A stretch of 64,000 nt of DNA, from NCBI RefSeq assembly GCF_003051005.1, contig NZ_QAOW01000001.1, positions 1,364,001 through 1,428,000 on the forward strand, read 5' to 3'. Source of the DNA: Rhodococcus sp. OK519 (lineage in GTDB: Bacteria; Actinomycetota; Actinomycetes; Mycobacteriales; Mycobacteriaceae). The notes under the pieces were generated by a model. That model searched no databases and had not been told where the DNA came from. It saw only the letters and a program-made list of their open reading frames with translations. The number at the start of each line of letters is the position of its first letter. The first letter of the stretch is position 1. Below are positions 15,802 through 24,184 of the stretch, in pieces. The position numbers and the translations under genes were made by a program.

Positions 15802-16785
15802 CCGCCACGATAGATCGTCCGCGCGGAGATTACCCGGCAGCAGCCGCACGCCGAACCGGTTCCCGGCCCGAACCCTGTGCGGCAAAGAACCTTTCGGGGG
15901 TGGGCCCAGTGCTGCTTCTCGGTCGTGCGGGCAACGGTGGTCAGTTCCGCTCACGCGGACTTGATCGCGGCGGGGATGGCTCGGGAGGGGGCGCTCGCTC
16001 TGCTCGACCGTCGACCGGGGGGGGGCGTCGAGGTGTTCGAGCTGCCGTTCTCGCTCGTCTTCCACGCGCTGTCGGTCCACATACACGCGGTGCCAGAGCG
16101 CTGCGTCGCGGGTGAGGGGAACAGGTTCCGCTCTGTCAGTGCGCGGTTCGCCGGCGTGAACCGGCGGCGAGATGCGTGCAACGCACCCTCCCGCCGGCCC
16201 AGAAACGCGTCGCGGGCTACTTTCGGTGACGTGACCTGCAGATCCGCACTAGTGACCACCATCACAGAAAGTCTGTAGTGGCGACTGTAGACAATCGTGT
16301 TTGGCCGTTGTAATCTTCCTTTCGTAAACGAGAGACGGGTCCAAAAAGCGTGGTAGAGGACGAACTGCCCGCATGAAGGCACGACTGGTTAGTAGTGGGG
16401 CGGGACGCGTCGAGAAGGTGTGTTGATGTGTTTCGGAAGGACTCGATGCGTTCCGCCGTCTACCGGGTGGTCGGATCGGCCCGGTAGGGAAAACGCAGGG
16501 AAAAGGTAGTTGCAGGACATGCGGTGCTGTCGGCCGCAGACGGGGCGGTAGCGAGATCGCCGCTCCGGAACATCGGAAAACACTCGACTGGGAGGTGGTG
16601 CACGGTCAGCTTCGACACGATCGCGTTCCGTCCGCCGAGGCGGGGAACAGGTAAGTGAATCCCCTAGGGCCCCGGCGCCGTAAAGGCGCCGGGGCCGCCC
16701 CGTCCGTTTCGACGAGAGGCGTCACGCACATTCCGACGAAGTCGAAATCCTTCGCAGCCTCGACACCGCAAAACTGGTCACCCCG
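15802..16785. other. Long intergenic region; no supported gene
   Basis: Nearly 1 kb between the HspR-like gene and a small MerR-like frame. It holds short inverted repeats (TACCGGG at 16461-16467 with CCCGGTA at 16480-16486), a direct repeat of CTGTAG around 16276-16292, and the strong hairpin at 16668-16696. Base composition is less GC-rich than neighbouring genes near 16250-16420. Open frames on both strands show no family resemblance. It may contain a structured leader or non-coding RNA, or debris of lost genes. Confidence 0.5.
16668..16696. terminator. Strong GC hairpin
   Basis: A perfect 12-bp inverted repeat, GGCCCCGGCGCC and its complement, with loop GTAAA. No T-run follows. It could end a transcript from the intergenic region or act as an attenuator in front of the MerR-like frame. 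Confidence 0.55.
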
Positions 16786-17010
16786 ATGAGATCCGAGGGT
16801 GGCCACCGGCGGTACTTCCGATACCAGCTACGCATCGCGCCACGCGCCCGCGAGCTGATCGACCAGGGCACCGCGCTCGATGCCGCCTGCCGCATCATCA
16901 TCCTCGAAGACCAACTCACCGAGGCTCAACGCATCAACACCGAACTCCGGCAGGCCCAGCAGCACCCACCAACCGGCCAGGCCCCAGAACCCGAAATCTC
17001 CACCGAATAG
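16786..17010 (+). CDS. MerR-like winged-helix fragment, 74 residues
   Basis: From ATG 16786 the product begins inside a DNA-binding wing (RSEGGHRRYFRYQL) and continues with a helix rich in charged residues (LDAACRIIILEDQLTEAQRI), the MerR dimerisation coil. In the same frame upstream, codons from about 16708 encode DEVEILRSLDTAKLVTP, which looks like the missing recognition helix, but there is no ATG, GTG or TTG before a TAA at 16681. The gene is therefore either 5' truncated, started from a rare codon, or recently inactivated. Target unknown. Confidence 0.45.
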   Translation: MRSEGGHRRYFRYQLRIAPRARELIDQGTALDAACRIIILEDQLTEAQRINTELRQAQQHPPTGQAPEPEISTE

Positions 17011-17117
17011 CGGTGGTCCGGGAACGCAATGGAATTTGGTCGCGGCGCTGTGCCAATGCGGGCGCGCGCCCTTGGGGCGCCCCCCAGGGCCTCAGCTAAT
17101 GGCTTTGGGGAGGCCGT

Positions 17118-17520
17118 GCCTGCAGCTTTGATCGCTTCCAAAGGGCCGACGAACGCCTGGATGGTGTTCATTGTGCCTTTGATGTTGAGATCGATTTGAG
17201 CGTCCCAGTTGGCGACGGCGAGGTCGCTGATTCCGGAGATGAGCTGCACGCCTGCGTTGGCGAAGAGCAGGTCAACTGTGCCGAGCTCGTTGGCGATCCG
17301 ATTCGCGGTCGCAAGGACGGCGTCGCGGTCGGTGATGTCGGTCGGTAGTGCATGCGCGGTACCGCCGTTGGCGCGGATACGGTCTTCGAGTGCGTCGATG
17401 CGGTAACCGAGTCGGGCGATGAGAGCGACTGAATCGCCGAGTTCGGCGAAGCGCTGCGCGGCGGCAGCACCGATCCCGCTGGAGGCTCCGGTGACGACGG
17501 CGACTCTGTCGGCGAGTGGG
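17118..17520 (-). pseudogene. Short-chain dehydrogenase/reductase, truncated at both ends
   Basis: The minus strand reads DRVAVVTGASSGIGAAAAQR (NAD(P)-binding), ALPTDITDRDAV, LFANAGVQLISGISDL and LDLNIKGTMNTI-like segments of a classical SDR. It lacks an ATG/GTG/TTG at its N-terminus: the frame runs upstream through unrelated sequence to a stop. After LEAIKAAG (near 17125) it loses the catalytic SxxxYxxxK half and runs into non-homologous sequence. About 135 of roughly 245 residues remain, without the active site. The N-terminal break coincides with that of the divergent regulator gene at 17516. Confidence 0.75.
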
Positions 17521-18235
17521 CTTCGGTCTTCCCGTTGTCGGGCATCGACGCGTTCCCGGCCTTCGGCGCGACCATGTGGCGATGGGCGCAGACATCAGCG
17601 TGGACTACTACCGGTGTATGGAGCAGGGGGCGGGAGCGCCACCCTCCGAACAGATCCTCGCGGAACTGGCGCGCACCTTGCGACTCACACGCGATGAGCA
17701 ACGACATCTTCACACCCTTGCTGGCGTCGCGTGGAAACTTGATGGCGACGCAGTGAAAAAGCCTGTGCCACAAGAGCGTTGCCTGCTTCTCAACACCTGG
17801 CGGGAGGCGGGAGCGGTTGTTCTCGGCCCTGTCCTCGATGTCATCGCGCTCAATGCGCGTGCCGAGGACTTGTTCAGCGGATTCGCGGACAGAAGGAATC
17901 TGCTGGAGATCGTGCTCCTCGACCCGCACGGGCGCTCGTTCTTCGTTGATTGGGAATCATCGGCACGGTCCACTGTCGCCAATTTGCGGGCTAGCGCTGA
18001 TTTCGGGGCTGAGCCGGCGCGGCTTCGTGAACTCGTCGAGGAGTTGCGGCGGGACAGTCCGGAATTTTCAGTGTTCTGGGCCATGCACGATGTTCAGCCG
18101 AAAACGTACGAAATAGAGGAACTCCTCCATCACGGACGTGGCGTTCTGAAAATTGATTTCCATGCTTTCGGTGTGGCGAGTGCTCCCGGGCACCAGCTCC
18201 GCGTTTACCGGAAACGATTGCAGAACGGATCGTGA
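17516..18235 (+). CDS. XRE/MmyB-type regulator lacking its N-terminus
   Basis: Transcription regulator with an HTH followed by a MmyB-like ligand-binding (PAS-like) domain. HTH: RRVPGLRRDHVAMGADISVD, YYRCMEQG, PSEQILAELARTLRLT. Ligand domain: LGPVLDVIALNARAEDLF, then FFVDWESSARSTVANLR. Relatives begin with about 25-30 residues (FLRSRR-type first helix) before a GLPxxGRRRTPGLRR segment; here the open frame starts abruptly with GTG at GFGLPVVGHRRVPGLRR and has no ribosome site. Such regulators are commonly divergent from an SDR gene, and the SDR remnant here is divergent and broken at the same point, so a deletion has probably removed both promoters and both N-termini. It may no longer be expressed. 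Confidence 0.6.
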   Translation: MGFGLPVVGHRRVPGLRRDHVAMGADISVDYYRCMEQGAGAPPSEQILAELARTLRLTRDEQRHLHTLAGVAWKLDGDAVKKPVPQERCLLLNTWREAGAVVLGPVLDVIALNARAEDLFSGFADRRNLLEIVLLDPHGRSFFVDWESSARSTVANLRASADFGAEPARLRELVEELRRDSPEFSVFWAMHDVQPKTYEIEELLHHGRGVLKIDFHAFGVASAPGHQLRVYRKRLQNGS

Positions 18236-18596
18236 CAGCGTGGGGCGCATCTGGTTTCGCCGCGGTTGTCGATCACGCCGCAAGCCCTGCATGAATGGAA
18301 GGCTTTCGCCATGGAGGACATCCCGTTCGGGCCGGCACAGGAGCCGCCTTTCGTGGCGGCCATTGTGCTGTTTCGGTTGGGCCGGCGCAGGTAGCCTATG
18401 GATCATGGTCGCCGTGATCACCCAGGGGAGTTTCCGCCACAAGGACCGAGCTCCAGTCGGGAAAAGCGTCCCTGCGCGGGCCGAGGGGACGGGCGCGCGC
18501 TCGTCGGCCCCGCCCGCGGCGTCCGAGCCGGCTGTTCGCAATGACGTACGCCGGAACTCGTTGACTGCATGTGGTCTCGAGGAGCCGAACAAGCCG

Positions 18597-18923
18597 GTGT
18601 CGGACACCGTCGGCGAGCCGCAGCGGCTGTGGAGAGAGGTCGTCGGTGAGCAGATCCGGCAGATCCGCACTGACCGTGCCGAGCGCTTGACGGACGTTGC
18701 CGCGCGGGCCGGGGTGTCGCCACAGTATTTGTCGGAGATCGAGCGTGGAGTGAAGGACCCGTCGTCTGAAGTGCTCGCCGCGGTCGCCGGCGCTCTGGGG
18801 ACGAGCGTCGAGGGTTTAGCGCGGCGGGCATACCGGCTCGCCCCGGTTCTGCAGTTGCGCGCTGCGCCGAGTTTCGCCGGAGGACGCGGGGCGGCGGCTG
18901 GGCCGGTGCTCCTGGCAGCCTGA
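18597..18923 (+). CDS. XRE-family regulator, ClgR-like
   Basis: A 108-residue single-HTH regulator: LWREVVGEQIRQIRTDRAER, LTDVAARAGVSPQYLSEIER, GVKDPSSEVLAAVAGALGTS. The combination of YLSEIERG and SSEVLAAV resembles ClgR, the actinobacterial activator of clp protease genes. GTG at 18597 has GAGGAG upstream; an ATG at 18405 would add a low-complexity 64-residue extension. It converges with two clpP genes 80 bases away, which supports a link to Clp proteolysis, though direct control is inferred. Confidence 0.7.
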   Translation: MSDTVGEPQRLWREVVGEQIRQIRTDRAERLTDVAARAGVSPQYLSEIERGVKDPSSEVLAAVAGALGTSVEGLARRAYRLAPVLQLRAAPSFAGGRGAAAGPVLLAA

Positions 18924-19004
18924 GCACATCTGCGCGTACGGCCGTTTCTTCAGTACACGCTGTTCGGCGGGCCCATCGCCCTCGCGATAGGCCCGCGGTC
19001 GTCG

Positions 19005-19604
19005 TCAGAGAGCGGAGCGGTTGCCGATGACGGTGTCGACGATGCCGTAGTCGATCGCTGCGTCGGGCGTGAGGACCAGCTGCCGTTCGATGTCGCGGCG
19101 CACCTGCTCGGCGCCGCGGCCGGTGCGGGCGGCGAGGATCTGCTCCTGCAGTCTGCGCACGCGTTCGATCTCCTCGGCCTCGATCACGAGGTCCGGGATG
19201 GGCGCGCGGCCGCCCTCGGTTATGGGCGGGTGCAGCACGACCCGCCCGTGTTGCAGTATCGCGCGCCGGCCCGGGGTGCCGCCGGCCAACAGCAGCGCCA
19301 CGCTACCCACCGCCTCGCCCACACAGGTGGTCTCGATCGGGGCGCGCACGAACTGCATCGCGTCGTACAGGGCCAGGACCGACGGGATCGCTCCTCCGGG
19401 CGAGTTGATGTACAGCGCGATCGGCCGGTCCGGGCTGTCGTTCTCGAGGTGGAGCAACTGCGCGATGATCGCGTTCGCGACGCCCTGGTCTACGGCGGTG
19501 CCCAGGTAGACGATCCGGTCAGCGAGCAGGCGGCTGTAGATGTCGATGGTGCGGTCGCCGGCCGAGGTCGACAGCGTGACGTAAGGGATCGTGTAGGTGC
19601 TCAC
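19005..19604 (-). CDS. ClpP-like subunit with altered active site (probable pseudoprotease)
   Basis: ClpP-fold protein of 199 residues. The fold motifs ALYINSPGGAIPSVLALYD and DYGIVDTVI are kept. The catalytic serine segment, normally GxAxS, reads CVGEAVGSVALLL: aligned on the neighbouring ClpP (LGMAYSAGQFLL), Ser is replaced by Gly, with a Ser one position later. The histidine is kept (VVLHPP). The catalytic Asp (RD before the Dyg block) is replaced by Gln (DIERQLVLTPDAA). It therefore probably lacks peptidase activity and serves as a structural partner, like ClpR in cyanobacteria and plastids. GTG at 19604 overlaps the stop of the upstream clpP (GTGA), so the two are co-translated, as expected for a hetero-tetradecamer. 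Confidence 0.85.
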   Translation of the reverse strand: MSTYTIPYVTLSTSAGDRTIDIYSRLLADRIVYLGTAVDQGVANAIIAQLLHLENDSPDRPIALYINSPGGAIPSVLALYDAMQFVRAPIETTCVGEAVGSVALLLAGGTPGRRAILQHGRVVLHPPITEGGRAPIPDLVIEAEEIERVRRLQEQILAARTGRGAEQVRRDIERQLVLTPDAAIDYGIVDTVIGNRSAL

Positions 19605-20224
19605 CGGGCCACCCCCAGACCGAACGTGCGCGGGAGCCGCCGTGGGATCACGTCGTCGAGCGAGGTCGCGATCCGATCGATGAAGCCGTAGTCGCGGGCC
19701 CCTTCCGCGGTGAACCAGCGGTCCCGTACCGAGTCTTCTGTGATTTCGTCGAGGGGTCGTCCGGTGTCCTCGGCGATGCAGGCGAGGACGGTGTCGCGGG
19801 TGTGGCGGATGTCGGCGGCCTGAATCGCAACATCCGGGGCCGACCCGCCTACGCCTCCGGATCCTTGGTGCAAGAGCACTTTCGCGTGTGGGAGTGCTAC
19901 CCGCTTACCGCGGGTCCCGGCCGACAGCAGGAACTGGCCGGCGCTGTAGGCCATGCCGAGGTTCACTGTGGTGATGTCGTTGGGCACAGCGCGCATGCAA
20001 TCGCGGATCGCGAGCATGCCGGGCACCGAGCCGCCGGGCGAGTTGATCACCAGAGCGATATCGGACTCCGGGTCCTCGGCGGCCAATACGAGCAGGGCGG
20101 TACAGATCCGGTTGGTGTTGGCCTGTTCGAGTGCATCCCCGAGCAGGATCATGCGCTGTGCGAACAGCCGCTGGTTCAGATCGCGGTCCAGCACCGCGGT
20201 GGGATCGAACGTGTTCTCGGACAT
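19601..20224 (-). CDS. clpP: ATP-dependent Clp protease proteolytic subunit, catalytic
   Basis: Serine peptidase that forms the Clp barrel and degrades unfolded proteins delivered by ClpC or ClpX. The full triad is visible: Ser in NLGMAYSAGQFLL, His in VLLHQGSGG, Asp in SVRDRWFTAEGARDYGFID. The INSPGGSVPGMLAI strand lines the substrate path. ATG at 20224 follows GGAGGG; an ATG at 20443 would add 73 residues without homology. At 207 residues it has the usual length and lies upstream of the altered ClpP. This pair is probably additional to the housekeeping clpP1P2. Confidence 0.9.
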   Translation of the reverse strand: MSENTFDPTAVLDRDLNQRLFAQRMILLGDALEQANTNRICTALLVLAAEDPESDIALVINSPGGSVPGMLAIRDCMRAVPNDITTVNLGMAYSAGQFLLSAGTRGKRVALPHAKVLLHQGSGGVGGSAPDVAIQAADIRHTRDTVLACIAEDTGRPLDEITEDSVRDRWFTAEGARDYGFIDRIATSLDDVIPRRLPRTFGLGVAR

Positions 20225-20655
20225 GCCACTACCCTCCGACGCAACGGTCCCGGCAGGCAATGCCGCGCTGCTGTGAGCAGATCCGCCCACAGCGAAACCG
20301 CTTCTCCCGTGCACACCGCTTGCCGCGAATTTCGAACATCGGACAGGTGCGAGTGGAATCCGGGGAACGTCATCCGAGCGGCTAAGAGGCACAACGCTTT
20401 CGGCGATGCCCTTGCGCGCCCACGTCCAGACTGTGACTTCCACTCGACCGGCATCTCACTGGAGAAACCCGGCAGGACGTGGTGTACGTGGGGGCCTGCG
20501 CCCGAGCAGCCCGACGGCGCGGGGTGCAGCGCCGCGGGCTGGTCAGGGTCAGCACTCCCGCAGGTGCTGTTGCAGTGACCGTGATCTTGCTCAGTTTCCA
20601 CCCCCCCTGGACCGCTGGGCGCACCGCCCTCGCCGCGGGAGCCGGTGAACGTGAT

Positions 20656-20674
20656 GTCACAGAACACCTGTGAC
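20656..20674. promoter_or_regulatory. Inverted repeat upstream of the sortase gene
   Basis: GTCACAG-AACAC-CTGTGAC has 7-bp perfect arms and a 5-base spacer, ending 60 bases before the sortase start. The orientation (TCACA...TGTGA) is opposite to a CRP site. It could be an operator or a small hairpin in the leader; no regulator is identified. Confidence 0.4.
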
Positions 20675-20733
20675 GATCAGTCATGTGTGGCAGGGTGGCC
20701 CGGCGGGATTTCGGCGAACGGAGGACGACCGAC

Positions 20734-21471
20734 ATGGGTAGGCACGAGGCTCTGCGACGGACGGGGCGGGGCGGGACGATCCTGCTGGTCGTCGCTGCGC
20801 TGATCCTGCTCGCGGGGGGTGGCGTTCTCGTCGCCCGTGGGTTGCAACCCGAGCCGGCGGCCGCTGCGCCGGTGCCGCGCTCGACGTTCGATCTGTCACC
20901 GGACGGTGTCGCCGACCCGGTCGACGGGGCACTGCCGGGGGTCGGTGCGGGTGGGCAGGCGCGCAAGCCCGGTCCGGCGGCGGCGGATCCGGCGGACCGG
21001 CCGCAGGTGCCGTTCGGACCGTTGCCGGACAACAGCATCGTGATCCCGGCAATCGGGGTGGAGACGACTCTCGATCCGCTGGGGTTGGCCCCCGACGAGA
21101 GCCTGTTGTTGCCGCGTGACGTGGGACAGGTGACGTATTGGACGGGTTCGGCACCGATCGATGCCGCGGACGGTGGGATCCTGGTGGCCGGTCACGTGGA
21201 CAACGCGAACCAGGGTGAGGGCGCGTTGTATTGGATGCACACGTTGTATCCGGGGGACGCGGTGTACGTGACGAAGGACGGCGTCGTGACCCGGTGGAAG
21301 GTCACGAAAATGGAGCGGTTCGTCAAGCAGGCTTTGCCGGAGTGGGCGTTCCAGGGGTCGGGTGGGCCGCGTGAACTGCACATCGTCACGTGTGGCGGGG
21401 AGATCGTGAAGGACTCCCAGGGGCGGGGGACCTATCTCGAGAACGTGGTGGTCACCGCCGTCCCGTTCTGA
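20734..21471 (+). CDS. Sortase, class F-like
   Basis: Membrane-anchored cysteine transpeptidase at the cell surface. One N-terminal membrane helix (ILLVVAALILLAGGGVLVA, about residues 16-34), a Pro/Ala/Gly-rich stalk, then the sortase beta-barrel with His154 (VAGHVDN), Cys220 (LHIVTCGG) and Arg231 (GRGTYLENVVV). Length is 245 residues. ATG at 20734 follows GGAGG. No LPxTG substrate or pilin is nearby, so the substrate is unknown; class F sortases of actinobacteria are usually orphan like this. The 3' end overlaps the convergent treZ by 20 bases. Confidence 0.85.
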   Translation: MGRHEALRRTGRGGTILLVVAALILLAGGGVLVARGLQPEPAAAAPVPRSTFDLSPDGVADPVDGALPGVGAGGQARKPGPAAADPADRPQVPFGPLPDNSIVIPAIGVETTLDPLGLAPDESLLLPRDVGQVTYWTGSAPIDAADGGILVAGHVDNANQGEGALYWMHTLYPGDAVYVTKDGVVTRWKVTKMERFVKQALPEWAFQGSGGPRELHIVTCGGEIVKDSQGRGTYLENVVVTAVPF

Positions 21472-23212
21472 TCCGGGCGATCGGATCGGCGTCCAGGACT
21501 GCGAACGAGTGGCCGGGCAGTTCCACTGCGGACGCGGTCTCGTCGACGGTGGGCTCGTCCCACCACAGCAGCGGAATCCCGCCGACCGGCACCGTCACCG
21601 CTTCGGTTCCGAGGTTGCACACCACGCGCAGCGTTCCGCGGATCATCGCGATCCATTGCGCGTCCTCGTCGTACTCGATGCCGAGATGCTCGAGCCACGG
21701 ATCGCTGATCTCGGATCGGCTACGCCGCAGCGCGATCAGGGCGCGGTAGGAATCCAGCAAGCGGGCGTGCGGCGGAACGGCCGGCTCCTCCCAGTCGAGC
21801 TTGGATCGCTGGAAGGTGGACTCCTCCTGCGGATCCGGCACGATGCCTGAGTCCCAGCCGTGTTCGGCGAATTCGCGGCGCCGCCCCTCCGCCGTCGCCT
21901 TCCCGAGCGCCTTCTCGGGGTGAGACGTGAAGTACTGGAACGGCGTCCGAGCACCCCACTCCTCGCCCATGAACAGCATCGGGGTGTAGGGGGAGCACAG
22001 GACCAGGGCCGCTTTGACGGCCAGTTGGCCGTCAGTCAGGTACGTTCCGGGACGGTCGCCCGTGGCGCGGTTGCCGATCTGGTCGTGAGTGCAGGTGTAT
22101 GCGAGCAGTGCGTCGGCGGGGATACGGCGAACATCGATGGGGCGACCGTGGATTCGACCGCGGAACGTCGAGTACGTGCCGTTGTGGAAGTAGCCCTGGG
22201 TGAGCGTGCGGGAGAGGGCCTGCAGCGAACCGAAGTCGCCGTAGTAACCCTGCCGTTCACCCGATACTGCCGCGTGGATCGCGTGATGGATGTCGTCGTC
22301 CCACTGTGCGTCCAGACCGAGGCCGCCGGCGGCCCTCGCCGTGATGACGCGCGGATCGTTGAGATCGCTCTCGGCGATCAGGGTGAGTGGACGGCGTAGG
22401 TGCGTCGACAGTCGATGGACCTCGATCGAGAGTTCCTCGAGGAGATGGGTCGCGGAGTTGTCGACGAGGGCGTGGACGGCGTCGAGGCGAAGCGCGTCGA
22501 CGTGGAAGTCACGGAACCAGCGCAATGCGTTGTCGACGATGTAGCGCCGAACCTCGGCGGATTCGGGACCCGACAGATTGACGTTCGCGCCCCACGAGTT
22601 GGCGCCGTCCGCGAGATAGGGGCCGAACCGGTCGAGGTAGTTGCCGGACGGGCCGAGATGGTTGTAGACGACGTCGAGGGCAACCGCGAGACCGCGTCGA
22701 TGACACGCATCGACGAACCGCTGCAGTCCGTCCGGACCGCCGTACGCCTCGTGGACGGCGTACCAGAGCACGCCGTCGTAGCCCCAGTTGTGGATCCCGT
22801 TGAAAGCGGCGACCGGCATCAGTTCGACGAATCCGACACCGAGGTCGACGAGGTGGTCGAGGCGCTCGATCGCAGCATCGAACGTGCCCTCGGGGGTGAA
22901 GGTACCCACGTGCAGTTCGTATACGACGCTGCCGGCCAGTTGCCGTCCCGTCCACGCGGCGTCCGTCCAGCGGGCGGTGTCGAGGTGGTGTAGTTGGGAC
23001 GGCAGGTGAACGCCTTCGGGCTGGCGTGGCGACCGGGGATCGGGCAGCACCACCGGTGAGTCGTCGAGCACGAATCCGTACCGTGCACTCGGTTCGACCG
23101 CGATTTCGGCGCGCCACCACCCGTCGGCCGCCCGCGTCATCTCGTGCTCGACCCCGTCCACGTGGACGCGAACCGAGTGGGGAACCGGGGCCCAGACCTC
23201 GAAGGTGTGCAC
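21452..23212 (-). CDS. treZ: Malto-oligosyltrehalose trehalohydrolase
   Basis: Releases trehalose from maltooligosyl-trehalose, the last step of TreXYZ. GH13 enzyme: an N-terminal beta-sandwich starting FEVWAPVPHSVRVHVDG, the barrel with catalytic nucleophile in DALRLDAVHAL, acid/base Glu in LIAESDLNDPR and the transition-state Asp in YTCTHDQIGNRA, then a C-terminal beta-domain. I prefer GTG at 23212, which puts VHTFEVWAP at the N-terminus as in relatives; another GTG at 23242 adds 10 residues. Length is 586 residues. treY and treX lie 6 kb upstream on the same strand, separated by an SDR, a methyltransferase and a degraded putrescine/GABA operon. Confidence 0.93.
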   Translation of the reverse strand: MHTFEVWAPVPHSVRVHVDGVEHEMTRAADGWWRAEIAVEPSARYGFVLDDSPVVLPDPRSPRQPEGVHLPSQLHHLDTARWTDAAWTGRQLAGSVVYELHVGTFTPEGTFDAAIERLDHLVDLGVGFVELMPVAAFNGIHNWGYDGVLWYAVHEAYGGPDGLQRFVDACHRRGLAVALDVVYNHLGPSGNYLDRFGPYLADGANSWGANVNLSGPESAEVRRYIVDNALRWFRDFHVDALRLDAVHALVDNSATHLLEELSIEVHRLSTHLRRPLTLIAESDLNDPRVITARAAGGLGLDAQWDDDIHHAIHAAVSGERQGYYGDFGSLQALSRTLTQGYFHNGTYSTFRGRIHGRPIDVRRIPADALLAYTCTHDQIGNRATGDRPGTYLTDGQLAVKAALVLCSPYTPMLFMGEEWGARTPFQYFTSHPEKALGKATAEGRRREFAEHGWDSGIVPDPQEESTFQRSKLDWEEPAVPPHARLLDSYRALIALRRSRSEISDPWLEHLGIEYDEDAQWIAMIRGTLRVVCNLGTEAVTVPVGGIPLLWWDEPTVDETASAVELPGHSFAVLDADPIARIRTGRR

Positions 23213-23257
23213 GAAATCAGCATGCCCCGATCCCGTGCACACCGCACCCGACCGAGG

Positions 23258-24070
23258 TCAGCGAATGAGCGTGCCCAGGTCGACCGGCAACTGGATGCCC
23301 GTCACGTGCCGGGCCTCGTCCGACGCGAGCCACGCGACGGCGTTGGCGATGTCCTCGGGCTGGCTGATCTGGTCCGGCAGGCTGCCCATGAAGATCGGCG
23401 CCAGCGTGGTGGCGTACTCCTGGACCAGCGCATGCATGTCGTTGACCTGCATACCCGTCTCGACGCCGTTGGGATGCACGGTGTTGACCCGGATGTTGTG
23501 CGCACCGAGTTCCACGGCCAGGGTCTTCGCGAGGCCGGTGACGCCGTGCTTGCTGGCCACGTAGTGGCCGAGGAACGGCAGCCCGCGCAGACCTGCGACG
23601 GAACTGGTGATGACGATCGAGCCGCCCTCGCCCTGCTCGATCAGGTGCGGGATCGCGGCCTTGACGGTGTAGAAGACGCCGGTGAGGTTGACGTCGAGCG
23701 TCTCCTGCCACTGTTCCGGCGTGATCTCCCACGACATGGCGCCCGAACAGATGCCGGCATTCGCGATGACCACGTCGAGGCGGCCGAGTGCGGTGATGCC
23801 GTCGGACAGGGCCGCGGAGATCGCGGCGAAGTCGCGCACGTCGGCCTTGGTGGCGACGATCTTGCGGCCCAGACCCTCGACGAGCGCGACGGTCTCGGCG
23901 AGATCCGCCTCGGTGGCGCCGTCGTACGCGGTGGACTCGAAGTCGGTGCAGGCATCGACGGCGATGATGTCGGCGCCCTCGGCTGCCAGCCGCACCGCCT
24001 CCGCGCGGCCCTGGCCACGTGCTGCTCCGGTGATGAATGCGACCTTGCCGACGAATCGGTTCGCGCTCAT
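23258..24070 (-). CDS. SDR oxidoreductase, mycofactocin-dependent type
   Basis: NAD-dependent alcohol dehydrogenase of the short-chain family. Cofactor motif ITGAARGQGRAEAVRLAAEG with the AVDAC acidic stop, NAG (VVIANAGICSG), catalytic Ser (SIVITSSVAG) and YxxxK (HYVASKHG), then a C-terminal VHPNGVETGM. The GARGQGRA pattern and the roughly 10-residue insertion after AVDAC (FESTAYDGATEADL) characterise mycofactocin-coupled SDRs with non-exchangeable NAD, such as carveol dehydrogenases. Length is 270 residues. ATG at 24070 has GGAGG 8 bases upstream. It is divergent from a methyltransferase. Substrate unknown. Confidence 0.85.
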   Translation of the reverse strand: MSANRFVGKVAFITGAARGQGRAEAVRLAAEGADIIAVDACTDFESTAYDGATEADLAETVALVEGLGRKIVATKADVRDFAAISAALSDGITALGRLDVVIANAGICSGAMSWEITPEQWQETLDVNLTGVFYTVKAAIPHLIEQGEGGSIVITSSVAGLRGLPFLGHYVASKHGVTGLAKTLAVELGAHNIRVNTVHPNGVETGMQVNDMHALVQEYATTLAPIFMGSLPDQISQPEDIANAVAWLASDEARHVTGIQLPVDLGTLIR

Positions 24071-24184
24071 GGGTACTGCCTCCAGTCCTCGACGATCATG
24101 TGATCTGGACCATAGGGAGTGCCGACGGCTCGGGAGGGTGCGGTCTCGGTGACCGGGAGGACAATCGAGGTCGGAGGTGCTGCG

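Noticed and set aside
16621-16700. c-di-AMP (ydaO) or cobalamin riboswitch
   Set aside because: GGGGAAC and AGTGAATCCCC resemble parts of these aptamers, but other required core elements are absent and the downstream frame does not fit either regulon.
20317-20327. CGC-N5-GCG element upstream of clpP as a ClgR box
   Set aside because: Only the outer triplets fit; the inner positions of the ClgR consensus do not. The ClgR-like regulator near clpP is suggestive, but the site is too weak to list.
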